A DNA stretch of 64,000 nucleotides, taken from the NCBI GenBank assembly GCA_019353055.1, contig JABAHL010000001.1, forward strand, positions 372,001-436,000. Reading direction: 5' to 3'. Shown one piece after another: positions 53,009 to 62,555 of this stretch; position 1 is the stretch's first letter, and every line of letters starts with the position of its first letter. This stretch comes from Faucicola osloensis_C. Lineage in GTDB: Bacteria; Pseudomonadota; Gammaproteobacteria; Pseudomonadales; Moraxellaceae. The notes beneath the pieces are model-generated. The model saw only the letters and a list, made by a program, of their open reading frames with translations. It searched no databases and was not told where the DNA came from. The position numbers were made by a program, and so were the translations under genes.

Positions 53009-54040
53009 TTACTTTTTAAACCCACGATGTACCGCCACGATACCGCCTGTTAAGTTGTGATAATCACAATTGACAAAGCCTGCCTCTTCCATCATGCCTT
53101 TTAAGGTGCGTTGGTCTGGGTGCATACGGATAGACTCTGCCAAATACTGATAGCTTTCGCTGTCATTCGCCACCAATTTACCCATGAGTGGCAATGCGGT
53201 AAACGAATACAAATCATACACTTTACCAAATGGCTCAAACACCGGTTTTGAAAATTCCAAAATCAGCAGTCGACCACCTTTTTTGAGCACCCGATACATC
53301 GAGCGCAGTGCCGCGTCTTTGTCGGTGACGTTGCGTAGCCCAAAGCTGATGGTCACCAAATCAAAACTTTCATCATCAAATGGTGCCAGCGTCTCAGCAT
53401 TGGCGAGTACAAAGTCGACGTTACTACAGCCTGCATTGAGCAGACGCTCACGACCGACCTCTAGCATCGCTTCATTGATATCGGATAATACCACATGACC
53501 TGTGCGACCCACCTCTTTACTAAAGGCTTTTGCCAAGTCGCCTGTGCCACCTGCGATATCTAACACCCGTTGACCGGCACGCACGCCCGTTAGGCTTATG
53601 GCATAGCGTTTCCACAGACGATGAATACCCAAGGACATTAAATCATTCATGATGTCGTATTTTTTGGCAACAGAGGTAAACACTTCTGCTACTTTTTGTT
53701 GTTTTTCAGCTTTTTTGACGGTTTTGTAGCCAAAATGGGTTTCTTCATTGCCATCAGTGGCTTCGGTATGCGGATTGTCGATGGCTGATTTATCAAAACT
53801 GCTAGTTGATTGCGCTGACGACTCATTAGGGGTAGCGTCATTTGGGGTAGCGGTAGCAGGGCGAGTGAGCTGCTGACCTTGGGGCACGGATTCTGGCAAA
53901 TCCGCTGTGCCAGTAAATTGACGGTTGATGGTGCTGTCAGCTGTCAGTGACTGCTGTACTTGGCTATTGAGTTTGTCATTGGCTTGGAGGCTGTCTTTAA
54001 CCAAGCTGTCTTGGATTGAATGATGGTTATTGTCGTTCAT
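53009..54040 (-). CDS. ubiE: Ubiquinone/menaquinone C-methyltransferase, N-terminally extended
   Basis: UbiE methylates the quinone ring (C2) with S-adenosylmethionine in ubiquinone and, where present, menaquinone synthesis. The core of about 245 residues (from HFGYKTVKKAEKQQKVAEVF) has the SAM loop VLDIAGGTGDLAKAF, the TISFGLRNVTD motif and the C-terminal NLTGGIVAVHRGFK. About 95 Asn/Gln/Ser/Thr-rich residues precede it, which is not normal for the family. The ATG at 54040 has AGGAAA 5 bases upstream; another frame start is 54067. First gene of ubiE-ubiJ-ubiB. Confidence 0.96.
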   Translation of the reverse strand: MNDNNHHSIQDSLVKDSLQANDKLNSQVQQSLTADSTINRQFTGTADLPESVPQGQQLTRPATATPNDATPNESSAQSTSSFDKSAIDNPHTEATDGNEETHFGYKTVKKAEKQQKVAEVFTSVAKKYDIMNDLMSLGIHRLWKRYAISLTGVRAGQRVLDIAGGTGDLAKAFSKEVGRTGHVVLSDINEAMLEVGRERLLNAGCSNVDFVLANAETLAPFDDESFDLVTISFGLRNVTDKDAALRSMYRVLKKGGRLLILEFSKPVFEPFGKVYDLYSFTALPLMGKLVANDSESYQYLAESIRMHPDQRTLKGMMEEAGFVNCDYHNLTGGIVAVHRGFKK

Positions 54041-54125
54041 GTGGTTTCCTAGTGATATCATCGCCAATCACAAATTGGCAAAGTTAAAAGCGCAAAGGTA
54101 CTGCAAAATTTTTTCTATTTTATCA

Positions 54126-54824
54126 CTAAACATCAAAGGGATGTTCTTTGCCCGCATGCACATTGGTAATGATTTGCAACTCTTTTTCACAAAATGGCTC
54201 AATAAATGCGCCAATACTTTTAATCGGTTTGATGGCAGCAAAGCCTTCGGCGATAAAGTCATATAATGGCTGAAAGCCTTTTTTATACGCTGTGCCTTTG
54301 GCAAGTGAAAATGCTTTTTGTAAGATAAATGATTTAAGATATTTGTCTGTGCGATAGCACATTTGTTTGAGGTCAGCAATCTGCTGTCGTCTTGCCGACT
54401 CTGCATTGACAGACCGATAGGCTTTAATCATGGATGGCTCATCCGCGGATAAATGATTTTCTTGTAAATATTGAGCAAGCTGCAGATCAAGCTTAATGGC
54501 GTTAATCGCTTCGATGATACCGGCTGCGCCTGTGCTCACGGCATTGGCAGGGATAAATTTTTCTAGTTTTTCAGCCTTTTGCACCATGCGCTCTAGCTGT
54601 TCAGCAAGCACGTTGAATTTTTCGCCCCCATACAGTTGGTCAATTAAAAATTCCCCCATGGCTTGGTTGTTGGCGCTGGCAAATAAGGCTTGGTGGGTTT
54701 TATGAATACGACCGCGTTGCCAGGCTTGTACTTCCCTCAGTTTTTGCGCTAACTGGGTATCGCTGTGGTATGGCAGGGCGCGAAATTGTTTTAAATCTTG
54801 TTCTAGTTGGCTTAAGCTGCTCAT
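54126..54824 (-). CDS. FFLEELY-motif protein
   Basis: This is a 232-residue helical cytoplasmic protein of unknown function. It matches the family named for a FFLEELY motif, here altered to EFLIDQLYGG (about residues 51-60) after HKTHQALFAS. The rest is helix-forming with no catalytic motif I recognise. The ATG at 54824 has GAGG 5 bases upstream and begins MSSLSQLEQDLKQF; the open frame runs upstream to 54953 but that part is unlike the family. It precedes ubiE on the same strand by about 85 bases, so it may share a transcript with the ubi genes. Confidence 0.75.
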   Translation of the reverse strand: MSSLSQLEQDLKQFRALPYHSDTQLAQKLREVQAWQRGRIHKTHQALFASANNQAMGEFLIDQLYGGEKFNVLAEQLERMVQKAEKLEKFIPANAVSTGAAGIIEAINAIKLDLQLAQYLQENHLSADEPSMIKAYRSVNAESARRQQIADLKQMCYRTDKYLKSFILQKAFSLAKGTAYKKGFQPLYDFIAEGFAAIKPIKSIGAFIEPFCEKELQIITNVHAGKEHPFDV

Positions 54825-55056
54825 AGGGCCTCGATTTTTTTGCAAAATTTTTAAATTCAAAACAGAGAAACTGCAGTTTATCCATTGTATAAACCCACAG
54901 TAAAATGCAGTTTTGTGCCGCATTACCTTAATGTAAATCCAGCAAAAATACAAATCGTAAATTGTTCAAGGGTAGGATAACTGCTATCTTTTAAAAACTT
55001 TTAAAAAAATGAAGCGCTCATTAGCAAAATTTCGGGTATTTCCCTAAGAAGGTCGT

Positions 55057-56763
55057 ATGCCAACGCAAAATAGCAATAGTTTAACCAATAGCTTAAATAA
55101 TAACTTAAATACCAAGTTGGATAATAACAATACAGCCGCGTCTGCATCCACCAATAATGCTGCCAAATCTACCAAAACCGATAAAGCTCACAAAACGCCA
55201 CCTGCAACCCTTGAGGCGCAATTAAGTTTTGACTTGATTACCGAGCAAACCACCTTACGCGAGCAACGGGCTGGCAAAAACTCGCGCGGGCTACTCATCT
55301 TGGTCAATGGCATGGAAAATTCGGGCAAAGGCGAAGCGGTCAAAGCGCTAACCGAATGGATGGACGCACGCTATATCAAGGTTCACGCCACCATGGGGCA
55401 GCATCCTAGCCGCTACCAACCCATTTGGCAACGTCACACATGGCAACTGCCTAGAAACGGTGAGATTGCCGTGTATTTTGGCAACTGGTACGCTGACTTG
55501 ATTCGTTATGTGTTTGACTGTGGCGATGATATAGATGAACAGCGCTTACAGCAAATGATTGAAGACATTGAGGCGTTTGAACGAGATTTGGTCAATAACA
55601 ACACCGATATCGTCAAATGCTGGTTTTCAGTCGATAACAAAACGCTAAAAAAACGCTTGAGCGATGAAGAGGCTGACCCTGAGCAGTTGTATCATTTAGA
55701 TTGGTTTCGAAAAAAAGACGTGAAACGTTTCAAACGCTTTAGTAGCAAGCTTATGGGGTTACAATCAAGCTGGCACCACATAGATGGACAAGATATCGAT
55801 GCCTCAAACATCCAATTTGCGAATGTCGTATTAGCAGCGCTGCAAACCATGAACCAACTAGCTGCAGCCGATGATGCCCAAGACACCCCCCTAAAAGCCG
55901 ACAAATCAGTTCACCTTAAAACGGACAAAAATGCTGTCAAACCCATCCCACTGCCTTTTAAACCAACCCCTCTAATTAATGAGTTGGTTAGCGTCGAATC
56001 CCACGCATTAGAAAAAGCAGATTATAAAAAACAACTGCATAGCAAACAACATATACTCGCTGAACTAATTCGTGAGCGAGGTCAACGCCATATCATTTTT
56101 GTCTTCGAAGGTATGGATGCAGCAGGCAAAGGCGGGGCGATACGCCGCATCATTGCCCCGCTCGATCCGCGTGAATTTACTATCCACGCTATCTCTGCAC
56201 CGACCGAAGATGAATTAAAACACGCCTATCTGTGGCGTTTTTGGACGCGCCTGCCCCATGATGAAATGGCAGATGTGGATATAGTGTATTTATCACAAAA
56301 ATTCAAACGCAATAAATGCGTCGCCTTACTCAAACAACGCCTGCATAATAGCCGAGTGACCATTTTTGACCGTAGTTGGTATGGTCGGGTACTCGTTGAG
56401 CGTATTGAAGGCTTTGCAAAAGAAGCAGACTGGCAACGTGCTTATGGCGAAATCAATCGCTTTGAAAACGACTTGGTACAGAGCAACGCCATTGTGGTCA
56501 AGTTTTGGCTCGCTATCAGTGAAGAAGAAGAACTTAAACGCTTTAAAGCGCGTGAAGAGACGCCCAATAAGCAGTTTAAAATTACCGATGACGATTGGCG
56601 TAACCGTGCCAAATGGCACGAGTACGTGCAAGCCGCTTCCGACATGATTCATTTGACTCACCATAAAAAACGCCCGTGGTATGTGATTGCCACCGATGAT
56701 AAATATACCGCGAGGCTCAAAATCCTTGACGCTATTATTTCCGAGCTATCTAAAAATTTATAA
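55057..56763 (+). CDS. pap: Polyphosphate:AMP phosphotransferase (class II PPK2)
   Basis: Pap phosphorylates AMP to ADP with polyphosphate. The 568 residues hold two tandem PPK2 domains after a ~55-residue Asn/Thr/Lys-rich tail. Domain 1 (about 60-270) has P-loop GMENSGKGEA but lacks the DRSWYGR lid-region motif (FGNWY instead). Domain 2 (about 330-568) has the full GMDAAGKGGAIRR, DPREF and FDRSWYGRVLVER set and is likely the catalytic half. The arrangement fits the enzyme described from Acinetobacter johnsonii and Pseudomonas. AAGAAGG precedes the ATG. Monocistronic. Confidence 0.93.
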   Translation: MPTQNSNSLTNSLNNNLNTKLDNNNTAASASTNNAAKSTKTDKAHKTPPATLEAQLSFDLITEQTTLREQRAGKNSRGLLILVNGMENSGKGEAVKALTEWMDARYIKVHATMGQHPSRYQPIWQRHTWQLPRNGEIAVYFGNWYADLIRYVFDCGDDIDEQRLQQMIEDIEAFERDLVNNNTDIVKCWFSVDNKTLKKRLSDEEADPEQLYHLDWFRKKDVKRFKRFSSKLMGLQSSWHHIDGQDIDASNIQFANVVLAALQTMNQLAAADDAQDTPLKADKSVHLKTDKNAVKPIPLPFKPTPLINELVSVESHALEKADYKKQLHSKQHILAELIRERGQRHIIFVFEGMDAAGKGGAIRRIIAPLDPREFTIHAISAPTEDELKHAYLWRFWTRLPHDEMADVDIVYLSQKFKRNKCVALLKQRLHNSRVTIFDRSWYGRVLVERIEGFAKEADWQRAYGEINRFENDLVQSNAIVVKFWLAISEEEELKRFKAREETPNKQFKITDDDWRNRAKWHEYVQAASDMIHLTHHKKRPWYVIATDDKYTARLKILDAIISELSKNL

Positions 56764-56856
56764 ATTATTAACAGTCTGCCTTTTTACTATTTTGCTATAT
56801 CTTAAAACTGTCTACCCAACTTGATGAAAGATAATGATTTTGGTGGACAGTTCCCC

Positions 56857-56862
56857 TATAAT
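56857..56862 (+). promoter_or_regulatory. Candidate -10 box upstream of ppiD
   Basis: A perfect TATAAT lies about 75 bases before the ppiD start, without a good -35 at 16-18 bases. It is the best-looking promoter word in the pap-ppiD gap. Confidence 0.35.
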
Positions 56863-56934
56863 ATCGTGTTTGATTTGATTATTTAGCCTGATTAGTTATC
56901 CTTAATAAATCCATCTAAACTGCAAGTGAGCAAT

Positions 56935-58803
56935 ATGGAATCTTTACGCAATTTTTTGAAAGGTTGGATGGGCAAAGCCTTGCTCGTTCTTTTTTTACTG
57001 CCTTTAGCCATCACGGGATTTGAGTCAATTGTCCGTAGCGGAGATGACCCCAATGCTGTCGCCAAAGTTGCAGAGTTAAATATCGATAATGCTACCTTGC
57101 AAACCATGATTAACAATCGTCGCGAAACCTTGCTTGAGCAAGTGAATGGCGATGCAAGCCTACTTAATAGCGATAAATTACGTGAGCAGATGCTGCACAA
57201 TTTAATTGACCGTTATTTGATTATAAACCAAGCCAACCAGCTGGGTTTTACTGTGTCCGACGCCACCATCACCCAAATGTTGATGGCAGAAAAAACCTTT
57301 CAAGACGCCAGCGGAAAATTTTCTAACGAGTTGTTTGCTAGCTATTTAACCAGTCGCGGCATGACCAAAGAGCAATTATTTGATTCGGTCCGTCAAGACT
57401 TATTGGTGACTGCCTTTAGCCGCGGTATCATTAATACAGGGATTTTTGCGCAAGGGAGCATTGATAAGCTGATGTCAATGCAGTCTGAGTCTCGCCCTGT
57501 GCAAGTGCTGCGTTTGGACTGGCACAGCTTTGCGCCGCAGGTACAAGTGACGCCGCAAGAAATTGCAAGTTATTATCAAAAAAATCAAGCGACACTTAAA
57601 TCTAGTGACATGGTGGATTTAACTTATTTAGAACTCAATAAAAATGCCCTGCCTGTTGCTGCCCCAACGGCTCAGGAATTGCAGCAACAGTATCAAAGCT
57701 ATTTGAAAAATAGCAACAACCAGACCGAATACGAATTGGCAATGATTTTGATGAATGGCGGTCAAGCACAAGCCACCTTAACCTCATTAAAAAGTAAACT
57801 TGATGCCAATCAAGCGGATTTTGCGGCGCTTGCCAAACAGTACTCGCAAGATGAAGGCAGTAAAAACGATGGCGGCAATATCGGTCCGATTACCCAATCG
57901 ATGTTCCCCAATGATTATGACACCATCATGACCCAAATCAAGACCCTAAAAGTCGGTCAAGTCACGAGCCCCATCAAAACCAACTATGGCTATCATTTAT
58001 TCAAATTGGTAAAAATCAATGGTCAAACCCCACCAACCATTGAAAGCTTGATGCCCGTGTTAACCGAACAAGTGATGGCGCAAAAGCGTGAAGCCGCTTA
58101 TCAAGATTTGATTGGTAAAATCAACAATGACGCAGTTGCTGGTGCTACTATCACCGAGCTTGCCAATCGCTATAAATTAACCGCCAAATCGATTAAAAAC
58201 TACCCTAAAACCAATAACTCATCTGCACTGAGTCAACCTGCCATTGTAGCGGCAGCATTTGAGCCACTCGCGCTGCAAGAAGGCAGTGTTTCAGTCGGTA
58301 TTGATGTCTCTGATAAAGTGGTATGGTTACAATCAACCAATCACCGCGCCAGCAAACTCATGACCCAAGCTGAAGCTGAGCCGGTTATCAAGGCCAAACT
58401 TATTGAAGAAAAAGCAAAAAGTTTAGCCGTGGCGGAAGCCAATGCTATCGCTGCCAAAGTCAAACAAGCCAATTCAATTGCGGCGGTGGGTGCCCCATTC
58501 CAAGATTTGGGGATTGTGACTCGTCAAGACAGCAAACTGAGCGATGACGAGCGTGGTGTGGCATTTAGTCAACCTGCTGTTAACAATCAACTAGCGGTCA
58601 TGACCCGCCCTACTGTATCGGGTGCAAGCGTGATTGTTGGCGGGGTTATCAGCAATGACAACGCCCAAATCACACCCGAAGTCAAGCAACAAACTGCCCA
58701 AATCGTGCGCGAAAATATCGGTCAGTCTCAGTTTGAGGATTATTTAGCATACCTAAAATCCATCACTAAAGTTACGATTAAACCGCAGACTGCTGCGCCA
58801 TAA
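56935..58803 (+). CDS. ppiD: Periplasmic folding chaperone/peptidyl-prolyl isomerase PpiD
   Basis: PpiD is anchored in the inner membrane and helps newly exported proteins fold near the Sec translocon. The 622 residues have one N-terminal helix (MGKALLVLFLLPLAITGFESI), a SurA-like N-terminal chaperone domain, a parvulin domain (about 265-365; YSQDEGSKNDGGNIGPITQSM, GYHLFKL) and a C-terminal domain. E. coli PpiD is 623. I chose the ATG at 56935 over an in-frame GTG at 56926 on ribosome-site spacing. The usual hupB neighbour is absent; pap is upstream. Confidence 0.93.
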   Translation: MESLRNFLKGWMGKALLVLFLLPLAITGFESIVRSGDDPNAVAKVAELNIDNATLQTMINNRRETLLEQVNGDASLLNSDKLREQMLHNLIDRYLIINQANQLGFTVSDATITQMLMAEKTFQDASGKFSNELFASYLTSRGMTKEQLFDSVRQDLLVTAFSRGIINTGIFAQGSIDKLMSMQSESRPVQVLRLDWHSFAPQVQVTPQEIASYYQKNQATLKSSDMVDLTYLELNKNALPVAAPTAQELQQQYQSYLKNSNNQTEYELAMILMNGGQAQATLTSLKSKLDANQADFAALAKQYSQDEGSKNDGGNIGPITQSMFPNDYDTIMTQIKTLKVGQVTSPIKTNYGYHLFKLVKINGQTPPTIESLMPVLTEQVMAQKREAAYQDLIGKINNDAVAGATITELANRYKLTAKSIKNYPKTNNSSALSQPAIVAAAFEPLALQEGSVSVGIDVSDKVVWLQSTNHRASKLMTQAEAEPVIKAKLIEEKAKSLAVAEANAIAAKVKQANSIAAVGAPFQDLGIVTRQDSKLSDDERGVAFSQPAVNNQLAVMTRPTVSGASVIVGGVISNDNAQITPEVKQQTAQIVRENIGQSQFEDYLAYLKSITKVTIKPQTAAP

Positions 58804-58884
58804 TATGCTGTGAATAAATATGCGCTGAATGAGTCAGCGCCTTGTTCTAGCAATAACGAGTGTTTAGCGATACGCAGCGCCATC

Positions 58885-58924
58885 AAAAAAGGCTTACTAA
58901 CGATGATTAGTAAGCCTTTTTTTA
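58885..58924. terminator. Bidirectional terminator between ppiD and fdx
   Basis: A perfect 10-bp stem GGCTTACTAA/TTAGTAAGCC with a 6-nt loop has six A before and eight T after. It ends ppiD on plus and the isc operon on minus. Confidence 0.93.
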
Positions 58925-58934
58925 TTGGTTGGTA

Positions 58935-59273
58935 TTAATGATTTTCAGAGGCGTGATTGATGGTATATTTTGGAATTTCAATGGTCAAATCTTGATCTTC
59001 AATGATGACTTGGCAAGACAGTCTTGAATCTGGTTCTAGCCCCCAAGCACGATCCAGCAAATCAGCTTCGATATCATCCATTTCCTCCAAACTATTAAAC
59101 CCTTTTCGCACGATAACATGGCAGGTGGTACAAGCTTTTGACATATCACAAGCATGCTCAATTTTCACGCCTTTTTCTAGCAAACCACGGCATAGATTAT
59201 CGCCTTCATTGAGTTCAATCTCTGCGCCAGTAGGGCAAATTTGGTGATGCGGTAATACAGTAATTTTTGGCAT
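58935..59273 (-). CDS. fdx: ISC-type 2Fe-2S ferredoxin
   Basis: This is the electron-donating [2Fe-2S] ferredoxin of the ISC Fe-S assembly system. The 112 residues have the four ligand Cys in EHACDMSKACTTCHVIV and RLSCQV, and the WGLEPDSRLSCQ segment characteristic of ISC ferredoxins. It is the last gene of iscS-iscU-iscA-hscB-hscA-fdx in this window, 39 bases after hscA. iscX, which usually follows, is not here but at 30.3 kb. Confidence 0.97.
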   Translation of the reverse strand: MPKITVLPHHQICPTGAEIELNEGDNLCRGLLEKGVKIEHACDMSKACTTCHVIVRKGFNSLEEMDDIEADLLDRAWGLEPDSRLSCQVIIEDQDLTIEIPKYTINHASENH

Positions 59274-59312
59274 AGCAATCTCTTAACGATTAATAGTCTT
59301 ATGTATTCAAAA

Positions 59313-61265
59313 TTAATTTGACCAATCCGCGGTTGAAGTTCCTTTCATGGTTTCATTGACCGCTTGGTTCATGATAAGTGCAGCAAAATCATCACTATGA
59401 ACTTTTAGCTGCGCACTCGCTGTTTCTAACTGGGCTTGTTCAGCACCATCAATCGCCTGTTGAACATCAGCCATCGAGGTTTGCAGCGTATTTTTCTGCT
59501 CATCAGTTAACAAAAAGCCAAATTCTGCAAGCGCGGATGCTAGCGCCAACAATTCTCGTTTTGCTTCTACCTGACTTTCAATCAAGCTACGCTGCAGTCG
59601 ATCTTGCATGGCAAAATCAAAGCCTGCTTTAAGCAGTTTTTCCTGCTCATCTTCTGACAATCCGTAAGACGGCTTGACTTGAATTTGGCTTGCTTTGCCC
59701 GTTGTCAACTCTTTAGCCCAGACGGTTAACTGACCATTGGCATCAATTTGAAAAGTGACTTCGATACGCGCCAACCCTGCTTTCATCGCTGGAATGTCAG
59801 TCAGTTTAAACTGCCCTAACGAGCGATTGTCAGCCACCGTATCGCGTTCACCTTGTACCACATGGATAATCATACCATTTTGGTTATCTTGATAGGTTGT
59901 GAATACCTGTTTACGCGTCACAGGAATGGGCGTGTTACGCGGAATAATCACTTCAGTGAGACCGCCCATGGTCTCAAGCCCCAAGGATAAAGGCGTGACA
60001 TCAAGCAGCAACACCGTATTTTGCTGTTGTCCGATTAATTGGTCAGCATATTTGGCTGCGCCTAATGCGACGACTTCATCTGGATTGATGCGTGACAATG
60101 GCGGCTGATTAAACGTTTCTGCTACGATTTGCTGAATCAATGGCATTCGTGTCGAACCACCTACCAATACCACTTCATCAAGCTGGGACGTCTCAAGTCC
60201 AGCATCACGTAACACTTGCGCACAAACCGCTAATGTACGGTCAGTGACAGGCTGGATAATTTGGCGAAGATTGCTTTGAGTTAACACAATGTCAAAAGCT
60301 TGACCGTTCAGTGAAACTTCGGCAGTCACTTGGTCTGCTTTTGACAACTGCTCTTTAAGCGTACGAGCCTGTACGTTTAGCAGCTGTTTTTGATGGTTAT
60401 CAATGCTTGAAGGATGCAGGCCTGTTTGTTGAATGAGCCAATTAGCGATCAAGCGGTCAATATCATCGCCACCCAGTGCGCTATTACCGCCCGTTGCGAG
60501 CACTTCATACACACCGTGATTGAGCTTTAACACCGATACATCAAACGTGCCGCCGCCCAAATCATAAATAAGATGATACGCTTCGTCTTGTGCTTGGTTC
60601 AGCCCATATGCCATCGCAGCAGCCGTCGGCTCGTTTAGCAAGCGAATCACATGAATGCCTGCCAATTTAGCCGCATCTTTGGTGGCTTGGCGCTGTGCTT
60701 CATCAAAATAAGCCGGTACAGTAATCACTGCGCCTACAATACTATTGTCAGGTAATGCCAATTTTGCCCGATCATACAGATGTTTTAACAGGATACTTGA
60801 TACTTCAACAGGATTTTTAGCACCTTGTGGGGTTTGGATACTTGGCATGACGTCGACATCACCAACTAACTCATAAGGATGATTGAACTTAATATCCTTG
60901 ATGCTTCGACCCATAAACCGTTTGACCGAGCGTACAGTGTAGCTTGGCGCTTGCTCTGCCATTGCTTCAGCATGACGACCTACCAAAGTTTCTGGATTGC
61001 CGTTGTCATCTAAGCCAAAATATACTACCGAGGGTAAAAGCTTTTGGCAATCGATACCTTTTACCTGACTAGCAATTTGACTGTCGTCATTGGCGTTATT
61101 GTCACTGGATTGACACTCACTAACTTTATCGCCAATCACTTGTGGCTCGCCTGAACGGACTACCGCTACCAGTGAGCGCGTGGTTCCTAAATCAATTCCT
61201 AAAGCAAAACGATGCGCATGGGGCTTGGCACTTTGATTGGGTTCAGCGATTTGTAATAACGACAT
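59313..61265 (-). CDS. hscA: Fe-S assembly chaperone HscA
   Basis: HscA is the specialised Hsp70 that, with HscB, releases the Fe-S cluster from IscU. The 650 residues start MSLLQIAEP, as in E. coli (MALLQISEP), which decides the ATG at 61265 over 61277. The ATPase domain has GIDLGTTRSLVAVVRSG, LLNEPTAAAMAYGL, IYDLGGGTFDVSVL and VLVGGSTRMPLIQ; the substrate domain follows from about residue 390. A Ser/Asn/Asp-rich insert of about 25 residues (near 50-75) lengthens it beyond E. coli's 616. HscA recognises LPPVK, which is present in iscU here. Confidence 0.97.
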   Translation of the reverse strand: MSLLQIAEPNQSAKPHAHRFALGIDLGTTRSLVAVVRSGEPQVIGDKVSECQSSDNNANDDSQIASQVKGIDCQKLLPSVVYFGLDDNGNPETLVGRHAEAMAEQAPSYTVRSVKRFMGRSIKDIKFNHPYELVGDVDVMPSIQTPQGAKNPVEVSSILLKHLYDRAKLALPDNSIVGAVITVPAYFDEAQRQATKDAAKLAGIHVIRLLNEPTAAAMAYGLNQAQDEAYHLIYDLGGGTFDVSVLKLNHGVYEVLATGGNSALGGDDIDRLIANWLIQQTGLHPSSIDNHQKQLLNVQARTLKEQLSKADQVTAEVSLNGQAFDIVLTQSNLRQIIQPVTDRTLAVCAQVLRDAGLETSQLDEVVLVGGSTRMPLIQQIVAETFNQPPLSRINPDEVVALGAAKYADQLIGQQQNTVLLLDVTPLSLGLETMGGLTEVIIPRNTPIPVTRKQVFTTYQDNQNGMIIHVVQGERDTVADNRSLGQFKLTDIPAMKAGLARIEVTFQIDANGQLTVWAKELTTGKASQIQVKPSYGLSEDEQEKLLKAGFDFAMQDRLQRSLIESQVEAKRELLALASALAEFGFLLTDEQKNTLQTSMADVQQAIDGAEQAQLETASAQLKVHSDDFAALIMNQAVNETMKGTSTADWSN

Positions 61266-61425
61266 AAATTGGACCAATTAGAAAATAGAAAAAATAATTT
61301 GAAAATAAAACCAGCTTAGGTTATATCTTTATAGAAAGTCAAAACGGATGGTATTATAAATTAAAAATATGATAAACCAAATAAAACTTAACCACTGCTA
61401 GGACAACTTACCCTTTCACCCTGAT

Positions 61426-62058
61426 TTACACATACAGATCATCATCATTATCAAAATTCTGCTGGGCTAATTCATCGGTAGTTTTTGCCACATCTGCTTG
61501 CAGTTTAACCAAAAACTGCAGTTTTTGAATAATATCTATCGCCTGTTTGGTTAAGGCATCAGCATTAGCCTCAGCTGCAGCTGGATTATCAATTTTTTGA
61601 TAAACTTCATCAAAGGCAAGTTGATAATTATTTAGCCACTCGGTAAGTTTTTTGCTAAGTAGCGTAATACTTTGGCTATCAGCATCGTCTAAATCGATGC
61701 GAAATGACATGGCATCGTCTAAAAAGTCCAAATCACGAATCGGCTGATTAATAGATTGTGAAATGCCTTTGAGTGCCAATAAATGTGACGCGCGAGAATC
61801 GGGGTTTTTAAGCGTATTGTAGGCTTCATTAATAATAGCAGACGCTTGCTCAGGCTTTAGTGAGGATAATTTGGCGATTGATTCACGCAAAAAACCATCC
61901 GCATTAGCAGATAGCGAAAGGTTTTGCTCAGCTACAGACTCGTCAAGATTGTTATCAGGATGGAACTTAGATTGAAGTTGGCGAAGGGTCTGCTGAAGCT
62001 TGGCTATATCAATTTGATATTGTTGGGGTACATTCATCAACTCAAAATAATTAACCAT
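61426..62058 (-). CDS. hscB: Fe-S assembly co-chaperone HscB
   Basis: HscB is the J-protein that delivers IscU to HscA and stimulates its ATPase. The 210 residues have the N-terminal J-domain (YFELMNVPQQYQIDIAKL, HPD in KFHPDN) and the C-terminal helical IscU-binding domain. It is longer than E. coli HscB (171) through extra residues around 45-55 and a Gln/Asp-rich tail. The ATG at 62058 has GGGGAAG 7 bases upstream; the alternative TTG at 62064 is unlikely. It lies about 160 bases before hscA. Confidence 0.95.
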   Translation of the reverse strand: MVNYFELMNVPQQYQIDIAKLQQTLRQLQSKFHPDNNLDESVAEQNLSLSANADGFLRESIAKLSSLKPEQASAIINEAYNTLKNPDSRASHLLALKGISQSINQPIRDLDFLDDAMSFRIDLDDADSQSITLLSKKLTEWLNNYQLAFDEVYQKIDNPAAAEANADALTKQAIDIIQKLQFLVKLQADVAKTTDELAQQNFDNDDDLYV

Positions 62059-62110
62059 TTTCAACTTCCCCTACCGAGCCATCACTATACTGACAAAAAA
62101 ATACTAAAAA

Positions 62111-62452
62111 TTAAACGGTGAAAGATTCACCACAGCCACACTCACCTTTTTGGTTTGGATTACTAAATTTAAAGCCTTCATTGAGACCTTCTTTGACAAA
62201 ATCCATTTTTAAACCATTAAGATAAACTAAGCTTTTTGGATCGATAAATACACTCACCCCATTGCTTTCAAAACGTTGGTCGTTAGGGTCTGGCTCATCA
62301 ACAAATTCCAGCACATAAGCTAAGCCAGAACAACCTGCGGTACGGATACCCACACGGATACCTTCCCCATGACCACGGTTTTGCAAAAAATCGCGTACAT
62401 GTTCAGCTGCATCGTTTGATAATTCAATCACTTTACTACCCCATTTACTCAT
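62111..62452 (-). CDS. iscA: Fe-S assembly A-type carrier IscA
   Basis: IscA is an A-type iron/Fe-S carrier. The 113 residues contain the three conserved Cys as TAGCSGLAY and GECGCGES, near residues 40 and 104-106. The ATG at 62452 begins MSKWGSKVIELSNDA; the longer frame starts with TTG at 62464. It follows iscU by about 100 bases and precedes hscB by 52. Compared with E. coli IscA (107) the N-terminus differs, resembling the ErpA/IscA common core; operon position favours IscA. Confidence 0.95.
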   Translation of the reverse strand: MSKWGSKVIELSNDAAEHVRDFLQNRGHGEGIRVGIRTAGCSGLAYVLEFVDEPDPNDQRFESNGVSVFIDPKSLVYLNGLKMDFVKEGLNEGFKFSNPNQKGECGCGESFTV

Positions 62453-62555
62453 GTCAATCTGCAATCATTTCAATCTTTAGGCCAGTCACTTTGAGCGACT
62501 CACACACAGTCTTATTGAGAATGAATCAATAAGACTGTTATAATCGTGCAGTCAA

